A DNA stretch of 64,000 nucleotides, taken from the NCBI RefSeq assembly GCF_022811525.1, contig NZ_CP063982.1, positions 2,542,001-2,606,000 of the forward strand, read 5' to 3'. A program made the position numbers and the translations under genes. This document shows, one piece after another, positions 43,106-51,801 of this stretch. The notes below the pieces were generated by a model. It ran no database searches and was not told where the DNA came from. It saw only the letters and a program-made list of their open reading frames with translations. This DNA is from Orrella daihaiensis (GTDB taxonomy: Bacteria; Pseudomonadota; Gammaproteobacteria; Burkholderiales; Burkholderiaceae_B). Each line of letters begins with the position of its first letter. Positions within the stretch are counted from its first letter, which is position 1.

Positions 43106-44323
43106 ATGTTGAACTGGAACGACGAAATCACCCCAACTGCACAACCATCGGCTACACCAGCGGCTGCTGAGCCCACCGGTTTGCGTCAAGCAACTGGCGT
43201 ATTCGGCGACGCCGCCATGCCTACCCCCGGAGTCACGCAAAGCGCGACCGCTGACCATGCGCCGACTGGCCCCATGGGCGGTATCGGTGGCGCCGATGCC
43301 TCTCAGCAACGTGTCAATGTTGCTGACAAGCGCATCATCAACGCCAAGACCGATGTCAACCAGCTCGTGCCCTTCAAATACAAATGGGCATGGGAGAAGT
43401 ACTTAGCGACTTGCGCTAACCACTGGATGCCACAAGAGATCAACATGGCGCGTGACATCGCGTTGTGGAAAAACCCCAACGGCTTGACGGAAGACGAGCG
43501 TCGCATCGTCAAGCGTAATCTCGGCTTCTTTGTGACGGCCGACTCTCTGGCAGCCAACAATATTGTGCTTGGCACCTACCGCCACATTACTGCCCCCGAA
43601 TGCCGACAGTTTTTACTGCGTCAGGCATTTGAAGAAGCCATCCACACGCATGCCTATCAGTACATTGTAGAAAGCCTTGATCTGGATGAAGGTGAAATCT
43701 TTAACGCCTATAACGAGATTCCGTCCATTCGCGCCAAAGATGAGTTCCTGATTCCTTTTATTGACGTCATCGCTGATCCTAACTTCAACACGGGCACACC
43801 GGAAACTGACCAGAAACTCCTGAAGTCTCTGATCGTTTTTGCGTGCCTGATGGAAGGGCTGTTTTTCTACGTTGGTTTTACACAGATTCTGGCGCTTGGC
43901 CGTCAAAACAAGATGACTGGCGCTGCCGAACAGTACATGTACATCCTGCGCGATGAGTCCATGCACTGCAATTTTGGTATTGATCTGATTAACACCATCA
44001 AACTCGAGAATCCGCACTTATGGACTCCCGAGTTCCGCGAAGAGATTCGCGAGCTGTTTAAACAAGCTGTTGACCTTGAGTACGCTTATGCCGAGGATAC
44101 GATGCCTCGTGGCGTACTGGGCTTAAACGCGCCGATGTTCAAGTCATATTTGCGTTTCATCGCCAACCGTCGTTGCCAACAGATTGGCATAGAGCCTTTG
44201 TTTGCCCAGGAAGAGAATCCCTTCCCGTGGATGGCTGAAATGATTGACTTGAAGAAAGAGCGTAACTTCTTTGAGACGCGTGTCATTGAGTACCAAACCG
44301 GTGGTGCCCTAAATTGGGAATAA
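43106..44323 (+). CDS. nrdB: ribonucleotide reductase class I, beta subunit
   Basis: A 405-aa radical-generating subunit. Metal ligands and the radical tyrosine can be placed in EAIHTHAY: Glu177, His180 and Tyr184; DESMHCNFG near 290 supplies later ligands. The region (EEAIHTHAY, LDEGEIFNAYNE) resembles chlamydial class Ic proteins, but the position that is Phe there is Tyr here, arguing for a tyrosyl radical. An unusual Ala/Pro/Gly-rich N-terminal stretch of about 65 residues precedes the core. It is in an operon with nrdA. No nrdI or nrdH is nearby. Confidence 0.94.
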   Translation: MLNWNDEITPTAQPSATPAAAEPTGLRQATGVFGDAAMPTPGVTQSATADHAPTGPMGGIGGADASQQRVNVADKRIINAKTDVNQLVPFKYKWAWEKYLATCANHWMPQEINMARDIALWKNPNGLTEDERRIVKRNLGFFVTADSLAANNIVLGTYRHITAPECRQFLLRQAFEEAIHTHAYQYIVESLDLDEGEIFNAYNEIPSIRAKDEFLIPFIDVIADPNFNTGTPETDQKLLKSLIVFACLMEGLFFYVGFTQILALGRQNKMTGAAEQYMYILRDESMHCNFGIDLINTIKLENPHLWTPEFREEIRELFKQAVDLEYAYAEDTMPRGVLGLNAPMFKSYLRFIANRRCQQIGIEPLFAQEENPFPWMAEMIDLKKERNFFETRVIEYQTGGALNWE

Positions 44324-44571
44324 AGAGCTAGTCAGGTACTGACACGCACGTGCCAAATTTGGTTGGTGACCAGACAAGTTGCCAACCATCGATTGCCAAA
44401 CGACTCTGATTGAGTGGTTTGGTGGTCGTGCAGAATTCGCTAGAGTCGTCTGTCGGTCGGTACCAGACAGCAGATGGCTTTGGTGAATAGCGCGAGCCTT
44501 GTGGTCGACTCCATTGAGTGGATCTCAAGGCGCGCGTTCCATTTAGGTACCTGATCTATAGGAGTAAGACC

Positions 44572-45081
44572 ATGGCAACAGCCAAAAAAGCAGCAAAGAA
44601 GGCCGTCAAAAAAGCGGTGAAGAAGGCTCCGGCAAAGAAAGTCGTCGCCAAGAAGGCACCAGCTAAAAAAGTCGTCGCCAAGAAAGCAGTGAAGAAGGTG
44701 GTCAAGAAAGTTGCAGCTAAAAAAGCTGTGAAGAAGGCCGTCAAGAAAGTCGCTGCCAAAAAAGCACCGGCTAAAAAAGCCGTCGCTAAAAAAGCGCCTG
44801 CCAAAAAAGTAGCTGCTAAGAAAGCGCCCGCCAAAAAAGCTGCCGCTAAGAAAGCCGTCGCTAAAAAAGCGCCCGCCAAAAAAGCGCCTGCTAAGAAAGC
44901 AGCCGCTAAAAAGGCACCAGCAAAGAAGGCTACGGCAAAAAAGGCTGTAAAAAAAAGCGCTAAAAAAGCTGCCGTAAGAAAACCTGCTGCCAGCAAGCCC
45001 TCAACGGCTGCTGCCCCGGGTGCAAAAACGGCACTGAATCCGGCCGCTTCTTGGCCATTTCCGACCGGCGGCCGTCCGTAA
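44572..45081 (+). CDS. histone H1-like lysine/alanine-rich protein
   Basis: A 169-aa protein made almost wholly of repeats of the type KKAPAKKA, KKVVAKKA and KKAAAKKA (residues about 4-135), followed by a short tail ending AASWPFPTGGRP. It resembles the C-terminal arm of eukaryotic H1 and the BpH1 protein of Bordetella. It is expected to bind and condense DNA without sequence specificity. The ATG has TAGGAGTAAG upstream. The repeats make copy number prone to slippage between strains. It is monocistronic, with a strong terminator at 45106. Confidence 0.92.
   Translation: MATAKKAAKKAVKKAVKKAPAKKVVAKKAPAKKVVAKKAVKKVVKKVAAKKAVKKAVKKVAAKKAPAKKAVAKKAPAKKVAAKKAPAKKAAAKKAVAKKAPAKKAPAKKAAAKKAPAKKATAKKAVKKSAKKAAVRKPAASKPSTAAAPGAKTALNPAASWPFPTGGRP
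44581..44970 (+). repeat. low-complexity repeat within the histone-like gene
   Basis: Imperfect tandem units of 12-24 bases built on AAAAAAGC(N)CC(N)GCTAA encode the KKAPAKKA-type repeats. Many synonymous differences suggest age rather than recent slippage. Confidence 0.75.
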
Positions 45082-45105
45082 ATCGGACGACTGATTAGGT
45101 CAACA

Positions 45106-45140
45106 AACCGCTCGGCATTCACTTGCCGGGCGGTTTTTTG
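45106..45140 (+). terminator. rho-independent terminator of the histone-like gene
   Basis: AACCGCTCGGCA pairs with TGCCGGGCGGTT (12 bp, one G-T) around a six-base loop, and the T-run TTTTTT overlaps its end. Confidence 0.9.
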
Positions 45141-45206
45141 TTGATGTGTCAAAGCATCATGCGACAATGCGGACATGGCAACAATGAGCACAAGGACAGC
45201 ATCTAA

Positions 45207-45770
45207 ATGACGGGCGACATCCTGACATTTCTGATTGAAATCAGTTTCACGATTCTGGGCGCAGCATTCCTGGCGCGTGCATGGTTGCACGCCATCAGGT
45301 TTCATCCCTTTAATCCTTTTGCGCAACTGATCTACCGAATGACAGAGTGGCTATGCAAGCCGCTGCGAGCGGCGCTACCAGCTAGCCGCTCCATCGACTG
45401 GGCGAGCTTGCTTGGTGTTTATCTGGTCGCTTTGTTTTATTTGTTTTTTATGTGGGTACTAGCCACTCGCAGCATGCCGCCATCGCAACTGATAGGACCT
45501 GGCATGCTGGCGGCTGCGGTCACCATGGGGCGTTGGGCATTAAATCTGGTCATCTGGATGACGCTGATTCAGGCAATACTGTCTTGGGTCAACCCAATGG
45601 CGCCTATCATGCCAGTACTGCGAACGCTGACTGATCCAATGCTTGAGCCGATTCGCAGAATACTTCCCAACTTTAGCGGCTTCGATTTTTCTCCTTTAGC
45701 ACTTCTGATTTTGGCTCAAGTTGCACTGATGGTGCTTAATCGAATCAGCTATACACTCGTTGGGCTGTAG
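45207..45770 (+). CDS. YggT-family membrane protein
   Basis: A 187-aa inner-membrane protein with two YggT repeats, each a pair of hydrophobic helices (about residues 5-25 and 68-90; 110-130 and 162-184), and the conserved NPF/WVNPMAP..LTDPMLEPIRRILP pattern. YggT proteins are linked to osmotic shock tolerance and cell-envelope processes, but their mechanism is unknown. AAGGA precedes the ATG. The mechanosensitive channel gene starts 4 bases after its stop, which supports an osmotic context. Confidence 0.9.
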   Translation: MTGDILTFLIEISFTILGAAFLARAWLHAIRFHPFNPFAQLIYRMTEWLCKPLRAALPASRSIDWASLLGVYLVALFYLFFMWVLATRSMPPSQLIGPGMLAAAVTMGRWALNLVIWMTLIQAILSWVNPMAPIMPVLRTLTDPMLEPIRRILPNFSGFDFSPLALLILAQVALMVLNRISYTLVGL

Positions 45771-45774
45771 TGGC

Positions 45775-48096
45775 ATGCGACTAGCCCTTGTTCTGAGCTT
45801 GACGATTGCTGCCCTATTAACTTCAGTGCAAGCGTCAGCCCAAACGAGCGTGTTTTCGGGGATGATGCGTGGCTCTGACGCAGCGACCATTGCTAGCCAG
45901 CAAACACCTCGCCCAGAGGATATTGCGCAACAAATCACGACCTTGCAAGGCGATTTGGCAGACGCCAAGCGTGAAGTGGCATTGCAGCGTGCCCAATTCG
46001 AGACGTTTAAACAACAGGCTTCAAGCTTGACGTCGCTGGCACAAAGTCTTCTTGATGTACAAGAGCTCAGCGTCCAGCGTTATCACCACGCGATCGATGG
46101 GCTGCACAGCTTGCAACGCCTGATTATGGAAGCGCGCCAGCGACAGCAACAACTGACCGCTTGGCAGCCGCCGGCTGATGGTCCACCGTGGCCATTGCAA
46201 TTAGCCGATGACACCTACCTCTTGATGACAGAGTCGCGAGTTCTGGCTGATCAATACCTGCTTCATGGACAACTGCTGCAGAACTCGCGCCAGGCCCTGC
46301 TAAATGAGAAACAAACACTGGAAGCCCAAATCAGGCAGACTCGATCGGTGCCCGGGACGGCCAGCGATCTGCTTGATCAACGACAAGAGCTCGCCGTGCG
46401 ATTGCAACAAGCTGAGCTCAAGGCGGTCGATCTAGAGTTGGTATTTGCTGATATTTTTGTTCAAACCAATGACTTAAACCGGGTAATCGCTGAATTAAGC
46501 CACCAAATCAGTCGCAAAGATTGGCTCTACATGGATAACCGGTTCTACCTTGATGAGCCTGCCTTTAGCCGGATTGAACAACAAGTACAACAAAACATCA
46601 CGGGGCTGCTCGTGCAGCAGGAAGGAATCCGCGAAGACAACGACAAGGCGATCGCCGCGTTCAACGAGGCATCGGCAGAGTTACAAAGGATCCAATCGGC
46701 AGATACGGTCAACACCGAAACGGTGGTGGCAGCAGAGCGGGCAATGATGCTGGCCAGTGATCAGGCAAAGCTGCAGCGCCTGCGTCGTGACGTCGCTTTT
46801 TACCGCTATGAAATGCTGGAAATCACCAAGCAGCTCTGGCAAATTCGCTTCGATCTCTATCAAAACCAACACAGCAGCAGTAATCTCGCTGAGCTCAACA
46901 CCGTATTTGGGGACATGGCTGCACAGATTGCAGGTTGGGAGCAGTACAACCAGACAGTATCGGCACAAACACAGCGCGAGCGACAAGCATTTCTCGACGG
47001 TGCGGTTTTGTCGCCCACTAAAGCTGAGGGAGACTACTTACGAGCACGCGCTGACATCATGCAACAGTACATCGACACCTTGGCGCAAGCCATGTCGCAG
47101 CTGACCAGCACACAGTTTCTTTTGAACATCACGCTTAGGGAAGTCGAGACATTTGAGCACCAAGCGCCGTTGTGGCAGCGTGTATTGAACCTTGGCGGTG
47201 ATGTTGCTGACATTGCGAGCGATATTTGGCATTACGAGATTTTTACGGTGTCCGATACTGTCACCGTTGAAGGACGCCCCATCACCACACTACGAAGTGT
47301 CACGGTCGGCAAGAGTATCGGGGCATTGCTGATTCTGGTTGTCGGTCTTTTACTGGTTAAACGAATCGTGTCTAGCGCCATGAACATGGCCTTAAGACGC
47401 AACCGAATTGGTGCCAGTACCTCAATCATCATCACTCGGTGGATTTCCCTATTCGCAGGCCTGACACTGATTGTCTTTAGCTTGGTACTCATGGATATCC
47501 CCTTGAGTATTTTTGCATTTGCTGGTGGGGCATTAGCAATAGGCATTGGCTTTGGTGCTCAGCACCTGCTGCAGAACCTGATCAGCGGGTTGATTCTCTT
47601 ACTGGAAAAACCAGTCCGGGTTGGAGACTGGATAGAAATTGGAGGTGTGACCGGAAGCGTTACCTCCATTGGCATTCGCTTCTCCACACTCACTAGTGCC
47701 ACCGGCACTGAACACCTGATCCCAAATAGTGCTCTCGTACAAGAAAAGCTGGTTAATTGGACCTATTCATCACCGGACGTGCGTCGCGAGGTCCACGTAT
47801 GGGTCGACTATCGCGCTGATGCACAAACAGTCAGCAATATTCTGATCAATGTGGCAAAAGATCATCCGGTGGTGATGGATGTGCCTGAGCCACGTGTTTT
47901 GCTTGACGGCTTTACTGAGCGTGGCATGCAATTCAAATTACAGTTCTGGGCGCCCATGCTAGCGAAGGTGAGCGGCCCGGTTGTCATGAGCGAAATACGC
48001 AAAGAGATACACGCTCGATTTACGGAGTACGGTATCGCGTTTGCGCACCCGATGCGATCAATTACGCTAGAACAAAATACGGGAGAACAAACCTGA
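45775..48096 (+). CDS. MscS-superfamily mechanosensitive channel with periplasmic domain (MscK/MscM-like)
   Basis: A 773-aa envelope protein. A signal peptide (cleavage near AQA, residue 23) is followed by a long coiled-coil periplasmic MscS-porin region (about 45-430), a few transmembrane helices (about 500-605) and the MscS core. The pore-lining motif FAFAGGALAIGIGFGAQHLLQNLISGLILL is near residue 583, and the beta domain DWIEIGGVTGSVTSIGIRFSTL follows. It would release solutes during hypo-osmotic shock. It is smaller than E. coli MscK or YbdG-type extremes, so the subtype is uncertain. ATG 45775 is used, with a weak ribosome site and probable coupling to yggT. Confidence 0.88.
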   Translation: MRLALVLSLTIAALLTSVQASAQTSVFSGMMRGSDAATIASQQTPRPEDIAQQITTLQGDLADAKREVALQRAQFETFKQQASSLTSLAQSLLDVQELSVQRYHHAIDGLHSLQRLIMEARQRQQQLTAWQPPADGPPWPLQLADDTYLLMTESRVLADQYLLHGQLLQNSRQALLNEKQTLEAQIRQTRSVPGTASDLLDQRQELAVRLQQAELKAVDLELVFADIFVQTNDLNRVIAELSHQISRKDWLYMDNRFYLDEPAFSRIEQQVQQNITGLLVQQEGIREDNDKAIAAFNEASAELQRIQSADTVNTETVVAAERAMMLASDQAKLQRLRRDVAFYRYEMLEITKQLWQIRFDLYQNQHSSSNLAELNTVFGDMAAQIAGWEQYNQTVSAQTQRERQAFLDGAVLSPTKAEGDYLRARADIMQQYIDTLAQAMSQLTSTQFLLNITLREVETFEHQAPLWQRVLNLGGDVADIASDIWHYEIFTVSDTVTVEGRPITTLRSVTVGKSIGALLILVVGLLLVKRIVSSAMNMALRRNRIGASTSIIITRWISLFAGLTLIVFSLVLMDIPLSIFAFAGGALAIGIGFGAQHLLQNLISGLILLLEKPVRVGDWIEIGGVTGSVTSIGIRFSTLTSATGTEHLIPNSALVQEKLVNWTYSSPDVRREVHVWVDYRADAQTVSNILINVAKDHPVVMDVPEPRVLLDGFTERGMQFKLQFWAPMLAKVSGPVVMSEIRKEIHARFTEYGIAFAHPMRSITLEQNTGEQT

Positions 48097-48166
48097 GGCT
48101 AACGCTTTTGCGCCGCCGCTTTACTGGATATGTCAGGGCAGTTTTAAAACAGCGTTAACCCAGTGT

Positions 48167-48676
48167 TCAGCCACCTGAGGCTGGAACGACTCGAACCGGA
48201 CCAGCACCGCTGATGACTTGTACCCGAGAACCAATCGCAAGACGCTGATCGTCTTCTTGTGCAATCACACGTGTCTCACCGTTGTCTAGGCGAACCGTGA
48301 TTTCAACGCCCTGGGTCTTACCAGCTTGTTCTTCGATTTTCTCGCCGGCTAGAGCACCGAGGATAGCCCCACCAACAATGGCCAGGTCACGTCCGGTGCC
48401 ACCACCGACAGCGCTACCCGCCACGCCACCCAACGCACCACCTGCAATCATGCCTACACCTGAGGAACGATCCTTCTGAATCACCACAGGGCGAAGACCC
48501 GTGACCGTACCAAACCGCACGATTTGCTCTGACTGCGCTTGCCCATAGGTGTAAACACCTGCCGAAGCACTAGGGGTGCTACAACCCGAGACATGGATTG
48601 ATATGGCAAGCACGGCGCCGACAATGGCCAGGCGCTGAAATACCTTCATGGTTGTAAAAGCATTAGTCGTTTGCAT
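48167..48676 (-). CDS. glycine-zipper outer-membrane lipoprotein (SlyB/Pcp-like)
   Basis: A 169-aa lipoprotein. The N-terminal signal ends in a lipobox VSGC near residue 32. A glycine-zipper segment (GVGMIAGGALGGVAGSAVGGGTGRDLAIVGGAILGALAGEKIEEQ, about 73-118) is typical of the SlyB/17-kDa family, and the C-terminus is a small beta domain (ITVRLDNGETRVIAQ). It is thought to support outer-membrane integrity. GGGAGAG precedes the ATG at 48676; the internal ATG 48649 has no ribosome site. Confidence 0.9.
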   Translation of the reverse strand: MQTTNAFTTMKVFQRLAIVGAVLAISIHVSGCSTPSASAGVYTYGQAQSEQIVRFGTVTGLRPVVIQKDRSSGVGMIAGGALGGVAGSAVGGGTGRDLAIVGGAILGALAGEKIEEQAGKTQGVEITVRLDNGETRVIAQEDDQRLAIGSRVQVISGAGPVRVVPASGG

Positions 48677-48721
48677 GATTCTCTCCCATAGGCTTACTGG
48701 AACGGACCAGCCTTACCTCCA

Positions 48722-49657
48722 TTAGAACGCAACACCGAAGTTTTGTTGCATGATCTGGGCAATTTGCTCGCGTGTAGGGGCGTGATTCTGGGGTCCCCGA
48801 TGTGCTATTTTGATCGAACCCATCACGTTGCCAAGCATGCAGGACTTCTCCCAAGACCAGCCCTGGGTTAGGCCAAATAACAGGCCCGCTCGGTGAGCAT
48901 CACCACACCCGGTGGGATCAATGACAGCTTGCGGTGAAACCGGCGCGATATCAATAATCTGTCCTTGGGTATATAACGTAGCGCCTTCACCACCACGAGT
49001 AACCACCACCGCTTGCAGCGTTTGTGCAAGCTTGTCAATCGACAGGCCTGTGCGCTGCTCAACCACACTGGCTTCGTAATCATTCAGTGCCAATGCGGTT
49101 GCTTTGCTAAACACACTCAGCAGGTCATTGCCATCAAACAAAGGCATGGCCTGCCCCAAGTCAAATATAAACGGCGTACCCGCTTGTGCAAACCGGTTGA
49201 CATGCGCCATCATGCCGGCCTTTGAGTCCGGTGCCACGATCGCCCAACGAGCCTTGTGCTCACCAATATCATTGTCAGCACTTCGATCCATGGCACCTGG
49301 ATGAAACGCACTGATCTGATTGTCATCAAGATCCGAGGTAATGAAGCACTGCGCGGTAAACATATCCGAATGCACCTTGACATGCCGCGTGTCAATGCCA
49401 AACTGAGCAAAGCGTTTGAGATAGTCTTCGGCGTCACTGCCAACCGTTGCCACTGGCAAAGGCTGACCACCGAGTAACTTTAGGTTGTAGGCAATGTTGC
49501 CTGCACAGCCACCAAACTCGCGCCGCATTTGCGGCACGAGAAACGACACGCTTAGCGCATGAATTCGGTCAGGCAAGATGTGTTCTTTAAAACGACCATC
49601 AAACACCGCAATAGTGTCAAAAGCGACCGACCCGCATATCAAAACTTCATCAGACAT
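48722..49657 (-). CDS. PfkB-family carbohydrate/nucleoside kinase
   Basis: A 311-aa ribokinase-fold kinase. The N-terminal GSVAFDTIAVFDG and FGGCAGNIAYNLKLLGG and the C-terminal anion-hole motif IDPTGCGDAHRAGLLFGL, with catalytic Asp near residue 247, are clear. Burkholderiales homologues are often called adenosine kinase-like, but ribokinase-type sugars are also possible. It lies between the DUF3426 gene and the lipoprotein gene, in the same direction. Confidence 0.88.
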   Translation of the reverse strand: MSDEVLICGSVAFDTIAVFDGRFKEHILPDRIHALSVSFLVPQMRREFGGCAGNIAYNLKLLGGQPLPVATVGSDAEDYLKRFAQFGIDTRHVKVHSDMFTAQCFITSDLDDNQISAFHPGAMDRSADNDIGEHKARWAIVAPDSKAGMMAHVNRFAQAGTPFIFDLGQAMPLFDGNDLLSVFSKATALALNDYEASVVEQRTGLSIDKLAQTLQAVVVTRGGEGATLYTQGQIIDIAPVSPQAVIDPTGCGDAHRAGLLFGLTQGWSWEKSCMLGNVMGSIKIAHRGPQNHAPTREQIAQIMQQNFGVAF

Positions 49658-49691
49658 AATTGACTACCCGTTACACGGGCCCTATGGAAAC

Positions 49692-50873
49692 CTATGGAAA
49701 AAATCGTTCTAGCTCGTAACCGCTAATGCTTAAACCATCAACAGTCAATGGTATGTCTAGGCCCACTTCTTTGCGCGCAATCATGGGGCCCTCAAGCAGA
49801 TCAGGTGGCAAGAATTCTGATGGTAATAACGCTTTTTTGATAACAGCCGTACCCGAAGCATCTGTGAGCGTCAACATGAGAGCTGGCCAAGGCTGCGGAT
49901 AAGTGGATCGGTTTTGCAGGGTCAGCCGCAACACATAAGCACGCTGGTTGCCAACAGGCTGGGCATCAGGTGCTTGTTGTAACGATGACCCTACGATAAA
50001 GATTCGATCAATCTGCCGAACATAACCGACCTCGCAAGACAACGGCTGACAAAGTTGCACAAGCAATGGTCGCAGACTAGGTGCTGCCGCCACAATGTCA
50101 TTTCTAAAAACCACCAAGCTCTGGCCGATGATCGCAAGTGCCAATACAATCGATGCCACCAACCACATCACACCAACGCCTTCAGAGACCTCTTCCTCCT
50201 CTTCGAGAAACTCGGGCACCTGGCGACCAAAAGCTGACGGATCATCCCCTTTGAGTCGCGACTCACCAAACACCTGTACTTTAGGCTCAGGCACAGGCTC
50301 TACCTTCGCATCAGTGAGCGCCTGTGCTCGCGCTGCGATCGCACCCAAACTCGGCTCGCGTGAATCGGGCGTTACAGTTGCCTGCTCAAGGCTACCAAAG
50401 CCGGGCTCCTGTCGACCGTATCCTGCAAAACCTGCTGCAGTTGATCGGTCGACACTCGGTATAAATGGACCTTCCTGCCCAAGCGGGGTCGATGTGGTCG
50501 ATGTCCTGGTCGTCTGAGATGTCAAAGTGCCAGAGAAAACAGAATCCGTTGCAGGTGTACTGCGTGACTCTACTGGCGATGGCTTGGATGCTTTTGTGGG
50601 GATGTCATCTGGCTCCACCGGGTCAGGGGCTGGCTTGATCGGCTCGACCAATGCGTTTAACACGGGCGTAGAGGACGGTGCATCAACCGCACTGGCCGCC
50701 GAATCCTGAGCCACCTTTCGCGTCAACGTAGGCAACGCATTTTTAAGACAAGCAAAACCGTCAAAGACGTGCGAACATTGGCCGCACCGAACCAGTCCAT
50801 CATGCAGTTTGAGCTGATCGGCGATAACTTCATATTCGCTGTTGCATTTGGGGCAACATGTCACCAAGGGCAT
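49692..50873 (-). CDS. zinc-ribbon and DUF3426 membrane protein
   Basis: A 393-aa protein with an MJ0042-type zinc ribbon at the N-terminus (CPKCNSEY ... VRCGQCSHVFDG), a long low-complexity Pro/Ser/Thr-rich linker (about 60-225), one membrane helix (WLVASIVLALAIIGQSLVVF near 232) and a C-terminal DUF3426 domain. The arrangement puts the ribbon in the cytoplasm and DUF3426 outside. The function is unknown. It follows prmA directly (3 bases), an order common in betaproteobacteria. Confidence 0.88.
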   Translation of the reverse strand: MPLVTCCPKCNSEYEVIADQLKLHDGLVRCGQCSHVFDGFACLKNALPTLTRKVAQDSAASAVDAPSSTPVLNALVEPIKPAPDPVEPDDIPTKASKPSPVESRSTPATDSVFSGTLTSQTTRTSTTSTPLGQEGPFIPSVDRSTAAGFAGYGRQEPGFGSLEQATVTPDSREPSLGAIAARAQALTDAKVEPVPEPKVQVFGESRLKGDDPSAFGRQVPEFLEEEEEVSEGVGVMWLVASIVLALAIIGQSLVVFRNDIVAAAPSLRPLLVQLCQPLSCEVGYVRQIDRIFIVGSSLQQAPDAQPVGNQRAYVLRLTLQNRSTYPQPWPALMLTLTDASGTAVIKKALLPSEFLPPDLLEGPMIARKEVGLDIPLTVDGLSISGYELERFFP

Positions 50874-50876
50874 TGG

Positions 50877-51782
50877 CTAACCCTCCTGACGCTGACCAGC
50901 CAGACAAACCCACCCATCGAGCTCTTCGTAAACAGACAAATGCAACCAGGGTGAATAAAACTCAGCCACTTCCTGCGCTTGGCGAGCCAGGATCCCGGAC
51001 AACACCAGGTAACCACCTTGACGCACCCGATGACTGAGCATGGGCGCCAACACCTTCAAAGGATTTGACAGAATGTTCGCGACCACCACATCGAAAGTAC
51101 CAGGCGCAAGCTCGTCCGGCAGCATCGCCTGCACGCTGACATGATTAGCGCTCGCGTTGTAGCGGGTTGATTGCACGGCCTGCTCATCAATATCGACACC
51201 CACGACCTCAGCTGCACCGAGCAACTTGCCAGCAATCGCCAGAATGCCCGAGCCACAGCCATAGTCCAGTACACGACTTGCCTGCGGCATTTCACTTTGC
51301 AACCATTTGAGACAAAGATGCGTGGTGGGGTGGCTACCCGTACCAAATGCCAGGCCGGGATCAAGCTCTATGCGCACCCGATCACCCGTCTGCGCCTCGC
51401 TACGATGCCAGGTAGGCACAATCACTAACCGCTCGCCAATGTTGATTGGATCAAACTGGGATTGCGTTAGCTTGACCCAGTCTTCATCCGGCACTTCGCG
51501 CAAGTGCCAATGCTGACTCACCGCAAAACCGACAACATGCTGGGCGTGTACCAGTAACTGTGCTGGGTCTAGCCCATCTGGCAACAAGGCCACGACACGG
51601 TTAACAGCCCATCCCTGCGGTGAGGCATCGCCACCGGGCTCACCGAATATAGGCTGCTCGTTAGGTGTGTCAAGCTCAGCGTCCTCTGCGCATGCTGACA
51701 ATGCTCCAGCCTCCAACAAAGCGTCGGTCAGGATGTCAGCTTGCTCGCCAGAGCACTCTAAAACCAATTCACGCACACGCAA
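50877..51782 (-). CDS. prmA: ribosomal protein L11 methyltransferase
   Basis: A 301-aa SAM-dependent enzyme trimethylating ribosomal protein L11. The N-terminal substrate-binding domain (1 to about 105) is followed by the methyltransferase fold: DPGLAFGTGSHPTTHLCL near 142, VLDYGCGSGILAIAG near 171 and the catalytic VVANILSNPL motif near 235. It lies between accC and the DUF3426 gene. Confidence 0.95.
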   Translation of the reverse strand: MRVRELVLECSGEQADILTDALLEAGALSACAEDAELDTPNEQPIFGEPGGDASPQGWAVNRVVALLPDGLDPAQLLVHAQHVVGFAVSQHWHLREVPDEDWVKLTQSQFDPINIGERLVIVPTWHRSEAQTGDRVRIELDPGLAFGTGSHPTTHLCLKWLQSEMPQASRVLDYGCGSGILAIAGKLLGAAEVVGVDIDEQAVQSTRYNASANHVSVQAMLPDELAPGTFDVVVANILSNPLKVLAPMLSHRVRQGGYLVLSGILARQAQEVAEFYSPWLHLSVYEELDGWVCLAGQRQEG

Positions 51783-51801
51783 TCCCTATCGAGTTGAGCT
51801 G

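Noticed and set aside
44328..44528. 66-codon minus-strand frame after nrdB
   Set aside because: TTG start without ribosome site and no recognised family; could be a small protein but not supportable.
44556..45326. 256-codon frame opposite the histone-like gene (AFLAGAF repeats)
   Set aside because: Its repeat peptide is the complement of the lysine/alanine codons; no ribosome site, and the sense gene has a strong site and terminator.
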